This document shows, one piece after another, positions 56,725 to 64,000 of a stretch of 64,000 bases of DNA. The notes below the pieces were generated by a model that saw nothing but the letters and a program-made list of their open reading frames with translations, searched no databases and was not told the DNA's origin. Origin of the DNA: Micromonospora sp. WMMD1155. Its GTDB lineage: Bacteria; Actinomycetota; Actinomycetes; Mycobacteriales; Micromonosporaceae. The stretch covers positions 1,648,501 through 1,712,500 of the forward strand of contig NZ_CP120742.1 in the NCBI RefSeq assembly GCF_029581275.1. Reading direction: 5' to 3'. Within the stretch, counting starts at the first letter, position 1; every line of letters starts with the position of its first letter. Position numbers and translations under genes: made by a program.

Positions 56725-57020
56725 GGTCGGTGCCGGCTGTCCGTGCGGACGGCGGTGGCGCTACCGTCCGTCTCACCTTGGATTGACTGGTCACGCAGGT
56801 CATCCCGGGTGGAAAGACCTACCGGGCCATCCTCTACGGTGGCTTTCCGGCCGTTCCTGATCACGCCAAGGCCGACCGCGAAGGCAACGGCCAGGGCTAC
56901 GCCGAACGCCACCCCACCCTTCGCGCCGAACACGGGGATGCCGACAGCCAGACCGACCGCGATGCCGACCGGCCATACCCAGACGGTGGACCAGATGCTC
57001 TCCGAGCCGGATCTCGCCAT
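56721..57020 (-). CDS. small membrane protein
   Basis: 99 residues with two TM helices (about 13-32 and 36-55, both Gly/Ala/Val-rich) and a polar C-terminal tail. The tail up to the stop is encoded partly by the palindromic element, so its end may have been changed by insertion. No family recognised. Confidence 0.5.
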   Translation of the reverse strand: MARSGSESIWSTVWVWPVGIAVGLAVGIPVFGAKGGVAFGVALAVAFAVGLGVIRNGRKATVEDGPVGLSTRDDLRDQSIQGETDGSATAVRTDSRHRP

Positions 57021-57068
57021 GCGTCGATCTTATTCGGACACGCCAACTTCCACGCCCACCCTGCCCGC

Positions 57069-57233
57069 TTACCACGCCAGGAAACGGGCGTGCAGGATCC
57101 GGGCCCGCGCCAGAACCACATCCGCTTCCAGCGCTGCCAGGTCCGGCTCCGCCTCGTCCAACGACTTCACGTCACCACCGAAGACGGCCTGCTCGTAACG
57201 CTCCCCCGCCCGCACCAACCGGGCGGTCCACAC
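57069..57233 (-). CDS. small helical protein (54 residues)
   Basis: GTG at 57233, stop TAA at 57069-57071. The sequence VWTARLVRAGERYEQAVFG then EAEPDLAALEADVVLARARIL is strongly helical and acidic, with codon use like its neighbours. Only a weak GAGG precedes the start. It may be a real small gene at the end of the toxin operon. Confidence 0.4.
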   Translation of the reverse strand: MWTARLVRAGERYEQAVFGGDVKSLDEAEPDLAALEADVVLARARILHARFLAW

Positions 57234-57283
57234 CCTCGGCCGTCACCGGCCCCCCTCGCGTCGACAAACACGCGGAGCAACGC

Positions 57284-57718
57284 TTACTCAGCTCTCGCGA
57301 TGTCCGGGTCCGCGCCGAGGTCACCAGCCGCGCGGAGCTGCTCCTCGAACATCACGAACGTCCGCTTCCTGATCCCGCGAATAATCGCGCGTTCCTGTGC
57401 CGTCAGGTGTCGGTCTTCGGCCTTCGCTACGTCCCTGACCGCCTGCACCGTCTCGTAAAGCGCGAAGATCGGGCCGTCACCTTCGAGGTAGTGAGCCCGA
57501 AAACGCTCCACCTCCTGCACGAACTCCTCAGGACTACGACGAAAGACCTCGCCGCCCACACCGAGGGTGATCTCGGTGAAGATATCGTTCTTCTCCTGCC
57601 AGCCACCCGTGTCAATACATACGCGCCACACCCGGGCGCCCCCATCCGGCGTTTCCACGATCTTCACAGGAGACTGGTAATAGAGGTAATAGGAGGGAAG
57701 CAAAAGACCCCCAACCAT
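57284..57718 (-). CDS. putative immunity protein of the downstream toxin operon
   Basis: 144 residues, starting one base inside the toxin stop codon (TGATG), so translation is coupled. MVGGLLLPSYYLYYQSPVKI and VWRVCIDTGGWQEKND suggest a small alpha/beta immunity fold. Its C-terminal LTAQERAIIRGIRKRTFVMF closely resembles the toxin's own C-terminal LTASERAITAGIRRREQQLF. Immunity to the RelA-like toxin tip is the likely role from position; no family was recognised. Confidence 0.6.
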   Translation of the reverse strand: MVGGLLLPSYYLYYQSPVKIVETPDGGARVWRVCIDTGGWQEKNDIFTEITLGVGGEVFRRSPEEFVQEVERFRAHYLEGDGPIFALYETVQAVRDVAKAEDRHLTAQERAIIRGIRKRTFVMFEEQLRAAGDLGADPDIARAE

Positions 57719-60700
57719 CAGGAATTCCCCTCGAAAGTTGACTGCAATGCCTGCCAGAACAGCTGCTGCTCGCGACGGCGGATGCCCGCTGTGATTGCTC
57801 GTTCGCTTGCCGTCAAGGTTCGGCCCCCGATCCCAGCGAGGGCTTCCACGTCGCGACGCACCTCGTAGAGAACATGCTCCCAAACCGCAACCGCATCGAG
57901 GGCTTCCAGGTGCAGTCGGAACTCAGCAAGATGCCCATTGCTCATCTGGAGCACCAGCTGCACATCGCGGTAACCGCTGTCCCTCGGCGAGATGAAACGA
58001 TCGTCATAGCCCCTGATCACGGCAGCCGGGTGGTCACGCAGTCGTTCGAGCGCCGCGTAGAGGTCTCCGAGGCTACGGAACTCAACTTTGGCGGCCGCCA
58101 GGTCAAGCAACTTGGACGCATCGCCCTGATGTTTGTCCACCTTGTCCTCGGCTCGACGGCGGTCCTTGGGTTGTGAACGCCAGCCGGGCTCCCCGACCCG
58201 GTGATCACCCACCTGGGCCAGGGACACCGCCAACTGGTTCAGCTCCGCCTGGGCAACGACGGCAGCCGCGTAGAGGCCGTCCAGGTAATGCTGGCGATAA
58301 GCAGGGTCAGCCTGACGACGCTTGTCGAATCCCGGCTGGGTCACCGAATCATCTGATAGTTGGATGCTCGCGCTGATCCGCCGCTGCTCGTCCGTGAGCG
58401 GCGTCGGCTGCGGCTGGTCCGGATCACTGTCGATTTCCGCCTCCAGCCCCACAGCACCTTGCTGGGCGACGTCGTCCAACACCTCTGCGAGGACGTCGAT
58501 GGCCTGCTGATGGCCGGCCAGGTGGTAGAGGGTCATCGGGCGCGCGGTCAGCGAGTTCGCCAGTTCGGGTGTGGACAGGATCAACCGAGCCAGATCTGGG
58601 TGCCGCACCAACTGCCTGGTCAGCTGCCTGGCGAGTTCCGGCTCGTTCGCGGGCGGCTCCCGCTGGGCGCGGTCGAGCATGTCGCGGACCCGGCTGTCGG
58701 CAAAGAGCCGCGCGACATCCCGAGCCGAAGCCTCGTCCAGATCCGGATGCAGACGACGGAGCGCCGATGGGTCGACCGCTGTTGCGAACTCGACCGGACT
58801 CACCCCAGCCGTGAAGATCTCATCCAGGGTGCCGGCAGTGGAAACGACGCCGGCCGGGCCGACGCTTGGTGAGGGTTGGCCCCGATCAGCATTGGACGAG
58901 GCGTCGACGGGCTCCGCGCCGGGCGATGACGACGCCGAGCCAGGGCCGTCCAGGAGTAGGTACATCCGGTTGACGTACGGGTCGCCGTGGCCGCCGTTGT
59001 CGTACGTCGAGGGGTGGTCCGGCAGGTCCGGCCGCTCGCTGAACCGGCCCCGGGGCAGCCCGCCGAGCGGCATCGGTCGGCCGGTCCCGTCCAGCACCAG
59101 GGCGTCGATGCCGGTCACGTCGGGGTACAACGGCCGGTCGCGGACCACACCGGTCTGCGGGTCGACGTAGAGCACTGTGCCGTTCTGGTTGAGCGCCACC
59201 CAGGCGTGCGATCCGCCGTGTGCCCACTCGGTCACCAGGAACGCGTAGCTGCCGTGGCCTCCCAGGAGCAGTTGGTCGTGCAGGTTGCGGTACCCCCGGT
59301 CGGCGGCCTCCCGGCTCTGCTCGGCATAGGTGCGTTGGCCGGACGGGGCGAGGAGTCGTTGGAAGCGCCCGCCGGTGACGTCCTCCACCCGGCCTGGGCC
59401 GCCTGCCTCGCCCCGGATGGGTCGGCGGATGTCACCGTTGAGGTAACCGTCGAAGGTACGTGGTGCCGACACCCGTGGCCGCCCGTGCACCCAGGTCTCG
59501 AACAACGACAGGGTGCAGTCCAGGCAGTTGATGCCCCGGGTGGCGTCGGCGGCGGGACCTCCGTCGTTGAGGAGCCGGAACCAGCCGCCACGTCGGGGGT
59601 CAGCGGTGCGGGTGATGGTGCCGTCCGGCTCGCGGGGCATCTGCCGTTCGACGTCCACCTGGTGCAGGGCGAGCGGCGGACGTAGTCCGCCGGGCTTTCC
59701 GTACGGTCGGGAGTCGTCGATCGGTGGCGGATGGTCGTCGCCGGTGAGCCGGGACGGGCCGCCGGTCTCCACCGCGCCGAGCGCGAGGGCGCCCACGTCC
59801 CGGTTGGCATGCTCGAAGGTGGCCGCACCGAGGTCCACGACCTGCGGTGCCGTGGTGCCGGCCAGCACCGCGTCGGCCAGGTCACGCCACTGGGCGTACG
59901 CGCGTGCCTCGTCGTTCGCGGCTCGCTGCCAGCCGTCGGCCCACTGCCGGTTACCCGCCCGGTGCAACTGTCGGGCATAGGTGGCGTACTCGACGGCCCG
60001 ACGATCGTGCTCCGCCGCCCGGGCGCGCAGACGGATCGCCTCCGCCTGGCGGCGGTTGCGTTCGAAACCGGTCCGCTGTGATTCGTAGTGGCCCTGATAG
60101 CGCCGCCGCTCGGCGGCTTCGGCCTCGGCGGCCCATTGCGCCGCGTAGGAGTCGTCGGTCTCGGTCGCCGGCACCACCGGGTCACCGAAGACCAGCTCGA
60201 CGGGGATCGACGCCCTGCCCCGGGCTGGATGCTCGGCTGCTGGTGCCGGTGCGCGCACGCCTCGTGTCGCTGGGCGGGACGGCACGGTGGACCGGCCGAC
60301 CACTGTCGGGTTCGTACCGATCAGGGGGGTAGCGACGGTGCCCGGCGGCATCGCGCCGGGCGCCGTTGTCGGTGCGGGCGCGCCGGTCGAGGGAGACCAG
60401 GCGACCGGGCCGGCGGTGTGTGGCGGGCTTCCCAGCTGGCCCGGCGCGAGACCGGTGACCGGCTCAACGGCCCCGGGCGTGGTCACCGCCGACATCCTCG
60501 GATCCGGGGCCACCGACGACAACGTCGGATCGGCAGCCACCGTCGGCACACTCCGACCAGCGTCTACCGACGACACGGCCGGATCACCGATCACCGGCGG
60601 CAGAGCCGGATCAGCGGCGACCGACGGCAACACCCGACCCGCATCCACCGACGACGACGCCGGATCCGCAGCCACCGACGGCAACACCCGACCCGCATCC

Positions 60701-62034
60701 ACCGACGACAGCGTCGGGTCGGCGGCGATCTGCTGTGTGGCGCTCACGTCCGTCGAAGAAAGTGTGTTCGGCTCGGGGGCACGCAGCGGACTGTCGATGC
60801 CGTCCACGTCGGACCCGACGTCCACCGATGGTGACGCCGAGACGTGCACGTCGGCGGCGGGTGGCCGGTCGGCGCGGAGCGGGGTCACCTGGTCCGGTGG
60901 CGTGGCCTGCGTCGGAACGACCGGGGACACCCCGGCCGAATCCGCCTCGGGAGGCGGGAAGGAGACTGGTGCCGCCACGGACGGCAGCGTGGGGCCGACG
61001 AGTGACGCCCCGGCGAGGGCGTCGGCCTGGGCGTCGAGCCGGGCGCGTAGGGCGTGGTCGGTCTGGCCGGTCACCGAGCCGGTGGCCCCGGACGCGGCGG
61101 CCCGGGCCACGTCCTCCATCGAGGTCAGGCCGTGGCCGGTGGCCAGGCTGGCAGCGCTGTCGGCGAGCACCTCGCCGGTCATCTCCCGCCCCAGGTGCTC
61201 ACCGACCCGGGCCGCTCGCCCGGTCGCGTGCCGGCCGAGGCCGGCGAGCGGCGCGACCGCCCCACCGGCGAGCCCACCGACCGCCGACGCACCGAGGTCG
61301 GTCAGGTCCAGGCCGTGGGCCCGGCCGGTGGAGTTCTGGTACGCCTGGGTGGCCAGCGTGACGCCGCTCTCCTCCGCGGCCTCCTCCAGCCCTTCCCGGG
61401 CGGCCCGCTTGGCGAGCCCGCGCACCCCGTCTCGGGCGACCTCCTTGGCGGCTCGCTCGCCGGCCTCCCGGAGCCCGTGCTTGAGGGACTTGCCGGCCAG
61501 TTGACCCATCAGCCGCTTGATGATCTGTTGGACCAGCAGCCTCGTGGCGGTGATCGCCGCCCCGGCGGCCGGGGTGGCGGCACCGGCGGTCAGCACCGCC
61601 GCGACCGCCACCGAGAGCAGCTCGATGACGAGGATGCCCAGCTCGATCCAGACTTCCAGCTTGGCGCCCTCGATGTCGCAGCCGCACTCCTCGACCAGTC
61701 GGCCGAGATCGGCGGTCACCGCGAGCAGCACGGGCAGCGGCGCGTCCGCGCCTTCGGCGATGCCCCGCCAGGCGGCCTCGAACGCCGCGTCGACCGCCCC
61801 GACGCCGCCATACCCGTTGCGCACCTCGACGGCGGCCGCGGCGGCGTCGGCGTGCGGACCGGCGAGCACGGCGGCGACGTCGTACCACTGGTCGGCGAGA
61901 TCCCAGACGGCCCGCTCGTCGCCCTCCGGCCACTGCACACCGACCACCCAGTCGAGGGCCTCGTAGATCCACCCTGGAACGTCCCAGGGTGCGAGGTCCA
62001 GTGGGTGCGGAATCGGGCTGGGCAGCACGGTCAT
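57718..62034 (-). CDS. polymorphic toxin: WXG-type N-terminus, papain-fold deamidase and RelA/SpoT-like domain
   Basis: 1438 residues. The N-terminal 330 form a CpnT/WXG100-like helical export module (WVVGVQWPEGDERAVWDLADQWYD). Residues about 420-530 are 16- to 17-residue repeats of the type SSVDAGRVLPSVAADP. A papain-fold (Tox-PL, glutamine deamidase) domain follows with Cys837 (GINCLDCTL), His943 (SHAWVALNQNG) and Asp958 (VDPQTG). The C-terminal part (about 1290-1400) is RelA/SpoT-like: DKVDKHQGDASKLLDL, SPRDSGYRDVQL (1354-1359) and AEFRLHLEALD with Glu1371. Probably exported by a type VII system to attack neighbours. Confidence 0.82.
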   Translation of the reverse strand: MTVLPSPIPHPLDLAPWDVPGWIYEALDWVVGVQWPEGDERAVWDLADQWYDVAAVLAGPHADAAAAAVEVRNGYGGVGAVDAAFEAAWRGIAEGADAPLPVLLAVTADLGRLVEECGCDIEGAKLEVWIELGILVIELLSVAVAAVLTAGAATPAAGAAITATRLLVQQIIKRLMGQLAGKSLKHGLREAGERAAKEVARDGVRGLAKRAAREGLEEAAEESGVTLATQAYQNSTGRAHGLDLTDLGASAVGGLAGGAVAPLAGLGRHATGRAARVGEHLGREMTGEVLADSAASLATGHGLTSMEDVARAAASGATGSVTGQTDHALRARLDAQADALAGASLVGPTLPSVAAPVSFPPPEADSAGVSPVVPTQATPPDQVTPLRADRPPAADVHVSASPSVDVGSDVDGIDSPLRAPEPNTLSSTDVSATQQIAADPTLSSVDAGRVLPSVAADPASSSVDAGRVLPSVAADPALPPVIGDPAVSSVDAGRSVPTVAADPTLSSVAPDPRMSAVTTPGAVEPVTGLAPGQLGSPPHTAGPVAWSPSTGAPAPTTAPGAMPPGTVATPLIGTNPTVVGRSTVPSRPATRGVRAPAPAAEHPARGRASIPVELVFGDPVVPATETDDSYAAQWAAEAEAAERRRYQGHYESQRTGFERNRRQAEAIRLRARAAEHDRRAVEYATYARQLHRAGNRQWADGWQRAANDEARAYAQWRDLADAVLAGTTAPQVVDLGAATFEHANRDVGALALGAVETGGPSRLTGDDHPPPIDDSRPYGKPGGLRPPLALHQVDVERQMPREPDGTITRTADPRRGGWFRLLNDGGPAADATRGINCLDCTLSLFETWVHGRPRVSAPRTFDGYLNGDIRRPIRGEAGGPGRVEDVTGGRFQRLLAPSGQRTYAEQSREAADRGYRNLHDQLLLGGHGSYAFLVTEWAHGGSHAWVALNQNGTVLYVDPQTGVVRDRPLYPDVTGIDALVLDGTGRPMPLGGLPRGRFSERPDLPDHPSTYDNGGHGDPYVNRMYLLLDGPGSASSSPGAEPVDASSNADRGQPSPSVGPAGVVSTAGTLDEIFTAGVSPVEFATAVDPSALRRLHPDLDEASARDVARLFADSRVRDMLDRAQREPPANEPELARQLTRQLVRHPDLARLILSTPELANSLTARPMTLYHLAGHQQAIDVLAEVLDDVAQQGAVGLEAEIDSDPDQPQPTPLTDEQRRISASIQLSDDSVTQPGFDKRRQADPAYRQHYLDGLYAAAVVAQAELNQLAVSLAQVGDHRVGEPGWRSQPKDRRRAEDKVDKHQGDASKLLDLAAAKVEFRSLGDLYAALERLRDHPAAVIRGYDDRFISPRDSGYRDVQLVLQMSNGHLAEFRLHLEALDAVAVWEHVLYEVRRDVEALAGIGGRTLTASERAITAGIRRREQQLFWQALQSTFEGNS

Positions 62035-62049
62035 CGCGATCCCCGGCCG

Positions 62050-62382
62050 TCAGTGCCGGTCGGTGATCCGAGCGAGCCGGCCGGCGTTGGCAGCGTCGGT
62101 CTGCACGCTCGCGTCGACCGCGCGAACCACGTCGCCGCCCAACTCGGTGAGTCGGTGCCCGACCCCGGCCCAGGCCCGCATGACGATCTGCTCGATCTCG
62201 CGGTAGTTACGCTCGAACGCCGCGCCGATGTCGTCGCGACCCCACGGCCTGGCACCGCTCGCGGCCTCGATCGCACCACCCTCGGCCGCTCGACGGGCCG
62301 TCACCGCCTCCCCGGCGAGCGCCAGGTCGGCGCCGCCTCGACACGCCCGGGACGGATCGAGCCAGAGTCGCCCGTCGGTCAT
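62050..62382 (-). CDS. small helical secretion partner (WXG100/EspC-like)
   Basis: 110 residues, mostly helical: LWLDPSRACRGGADLALAGEAV then IEQIVMRAWAGVGHRLTELGGDVVRAVDASV. It resembles the ESX/EspC-type partner proteins found upstream of actinobacterial polymorphic toxins. It is 15 bases before the toxin and overlaps the YbaB-like gene by ATGA. Confidence 0.65.
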   Translation of the reverse strand: MTDGRLWLDPSRACRGGADLALAGEAVTARRAAEGGAIEAASGARPWGRDDIGAAFERNYREIEQIVMRAWAGVGHRLTELGGDVVRAVDASVQTDAANAGRLARITDRH

Positions 62383-62801
62383 GGCTGCCCCTCGCGCCTG
62401 CCGAGCACCGCGTCGGCTCGACCGAGCAGGGCCGCGTAGTCGCCGGTACGCAGGAACTCCACCGAGCCGGACCCGGCCGGCATGCTCTCCGCGACGAGGT
62501 CGCGAGTGGCGTCGACGGCGGCGGTCGCGGCGGCGTGGACCGTTTCGGTGATTTTTCGGCCGAGCGCTGCGGCGTCGCGCTCGCGGTAGACGGTCGACGC
62601 CAGCTCCACCTGGATCAACTCGCCGCGGGCGCCAACTGTCGCGGTGACCTGACCGTCGGCCGATCGTCGGGTGACCCGCAGCTCGGCAAGCCGTGTCTGC
62701 AGATTGTCCAAACCGGACCTGAGCTGCTGATACTGCCCGTACACGTCGTCGAATCGGGCCCGCAGCTCGCGGTTGGCGTGCCGGTCCACGTGTTCGCTCA
62801 C
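62379..62801 (-). CDS. YbaB/EbfC-like protein
   Basis: 140 residues with the YbaB pattern: an N-terminal helix (FDDVYGQYQQLRSGLDNLQTRLAEL), then VTATVGARGELIQVEL and a C-terminal helix (LGRKITETVHAAATAAVDATR). In this setting YbaB-like proteins are regular companions of type VII effectors rather than recR-linked nucleoid proteins. GTG at 62801 with GGGAGGA six bases upstream; first gene of the toxin operon. Confidence 0.75.
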   Translation of the reverse strand: MSEHVDRHANRELRARFDDVYGQYQQLRSGLDNLQTRLAELRVTRRSADGQVTATVGARGELIQVELASTVYRERDAAALGRKITETVHAAATAAVDATRDLVAESMPAGSGSVEFLRTGDYAALLGRADAVLGRREGQP

Positions 62802-62880
62802 CGCCGTTCCTCCCGTCACCGTCGGTAGAGCAGCACCATACCGGCTGCCATCGATCCGTGTAGTCCGGTAGTTTCAGAGC

Positions 62881-64000
62881 GTGATCGACCGTCAGCAGGC
62901 CGAGCAGCTCGCCGCCACGTGGGCCCGCCGCGACTCGCAGCGCCTGGGCCACGAGTGCACAGCGATGGTGGACGAGTTCGACCTCGGGTACGTCATCACG
63001 TCCGTCGTGCCCACCGAGGTGCGCACGGTCCCCGGGGACCTGCCGACGACGGTCATCGACAAGCAGACCGGCACGGTCACCACCTGGCCACGGGTGCCGA
63101 GCGATGTGGTGGCGGAGTTGTACCGGCGCAGTCAGCCGGCCGGGCCGACCGCTCCCCGCACCGTCGACCCGTCGAGGCTGCTGGTCCGGGAGATCCACCG
63201 GGTGCCCACCCCGAACACGTCGGCGCACCTGACGATCGACGGGCGGATCTGGACGGCGGAGGGCGCGAAGGGCGACGTGCCGCTGAATCATCACCCGCTG
63301 GTCCGCACCTATCTGGACCAGTTGCCTCCGGGTGAGCTGGTCCGGGGCGGGGACGCCCACGCCGAGCTGATCGTGGTCTCCGACGTGCTGCACGAGTACG
63401 ACCACCGCCGGGCCGCCGAGGGCATCGCGCCGATGGGTCGGGCCGAGGCGGCGGCGTTGTTGGAGGGCGCCCGGTTCGAGATCTTCCGAATCCGGGAGCC
63501 CGGCGATCCGGCCGGTGGCCCGGCGGAGCTGCCCTGCGACTCGTGCATCAGCTTCCTGGTGCGCGCCAACGTCCTACCGGAGACGGCTCGGGCGTACACC
63601 GAGACCTGGCGCGCTCCGGCGGCGACCGACCCCGACCCCGGGCGCTTCCCGGCGGAGGTGGCCAACGCGCTGGTCGCGGCCGGCTGGCGACCGCACATCG
63701 GCGACCAGATCATGGCCGCCGCGGCGGTACGGGACGTGACCGCGGTGCCGGGGGCGACCCATCGACACTCGGTCTTCCCGGCCGCCGTGGAGGCGCTGAC
63801 CGCGTTTCCCAGCCTGGTCGGCGCCCGGCGCGGCCGGGGCGAGCAGGTGTGGATCTCCCGTTTCGACATCCGCCCGCACACGATCGCGCACACCGCCGAC
63901 ACGCTCGCGGACTTCGGTGCGGTGCTCGGCGTACGCCTCTTTCCGATCGGCACCGAGCAGCAGGACAGCATCCTGGCGGTCGACGAGCGGGGTCGGGTCT
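62881..64000 (+). CDS. YwqJ-like deaminase domain fused to SUKH-3-like domain (3' end outside window)
   Basis: The frame is open from a GTG at 62881 to the window end (373 codons). Residues about 100-235 look like a YwqJ/nucleic-acid-deaminase-type zinc domain with His160-Ala161-Glu162 (GGDAHAELIVVSD) and Cys219-Asp-Ser-Cys222. Residues about 255-373 look like a SUKH-3 immunity domain (FPAEVANALVAAGWRP, LADFGAVLGVRLFPIG, SILAVDERG). It is divergent from the toxin operon across an 80-bp gap. It could be an immunity or self-protection factor, or a deaminase toxin remnant. Confidence 0.65.
   Translation, partial: MIDRQQAEQLAATWARRDSQRLGHECTAMVDEFDLGYVITSVVPTEVRTVPGDLPTTVIDKQTGTVTTWPRVPSDVVAELYRRSQPAGPTAPRTVDPSRLLVREIHRVPTPNTSAHLTIDGRIWTAEGAKGDVPLNHHPLVRTYLDQLPPGELVRGGDAHAELIVVSDVLHEYDHRRAAEGIAPMGRAEAAALLEGARFEIFRIREPGDPAGGPAELPCDSCISFLVRANVLPETARAYTETWRAPAATDPDPGRFPAEVANALVAAGWRPHIGDQIMAAAAVRDVTAVPGATHRHSVFPAAVEALTAFPSLVGARRGRGEQVWISRFDIRPHTIAHTADTLADFGAVLGVRLFPIGTEQQDSILAVDERGRV

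Overview
The window is high-GC actinobacterial chromosome, most probably from Micromonospora or a close relative (Micromonosporaceae). Evidence: very high G+C with many GTG starts; a tmRNA tag ending ALAA; type-B L36; a long run of genes in the order known from mycobacteria and Streptomyces around secA, hpf, comF, lpqB, mtrB, mtrA, ahcY, manA, SIS protein and manB; and leaderless promoters with TANNNT just before the start codon. The genus is an inference.

Layout. 1-4.0 kb: a cut-off NarL-type response regulator with its kinase, a hemerythrin, a YghZ-type aldo/keto reductase, an SdpI-like membrane protein and zinc-free L36. 4.05-15.6 kb: a compact accessory island. It holds an adenylate-forming ligase, two paralogous FOXRED2-like flavoproteins, an MIO ammonia-lyase/aminomutase with a tyrosine-type selectivity residue, a mandelate-oxidase-like FMN enzyme, an atypical P450, a CPA2 antiporter and an OmpR-type two-component pair. 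Most of these genes overlap by 4 or 11 bases, around one 63-bp divergent promoter with a perfect palindrome. It looks like an undescribed biosynthetic cluster for a tyrosine-derived compound.

15.6-29 kb: tRNA-Ala(GGC), YqgE, a benzoylformate-decarboxylase-like enzyme, a lipoprotein, then the trans-translation, division and termination block (ssrA, smpB, ftsX, ftsE, prfB), a PadR regulator and pruA. 29-32.4 kb: an AlpA/BldC-like DNA-binding protein, a palindromic repeat, an Rv3235-family gene, an intact IS110-type element with a candidate bridge-RNA region, a 20/25-bp minisatellite and a G-rich tract. 32.4-54.5 kb: the conserved core. It contains secA, two didomain GNAT genes, hpf, comF, lpqB-mtrB-mtrA, the efeUOB ferrous-iron operon under a probable IdeR/DmdR box, ahcY, and the mannose block manA, a cation diffusion facilitator, an SIS protein, a Trm112-like protein and manB.

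54.5-64 kb: a secreted anchored protein, endonuclease V (its N-terminus runs through a second palindromic element), small proteins, then a polymorphic-toxin operon. That operon has a YbaB-like protein, a small helical partner and a 1438-residue toxin with a papain-fold deamidase domain followed by a RelA/SpoT-like domain. A putative immunity gene follows and shares its C-terminal motif with the toxin. A divergent deaminase-SUKH fusion runs off the end.

The best candidates for new biology are the 4-15.6 kb cluster and the 57-64 kb toxin locus. All functions were read from sequence by eye; no database search was run.
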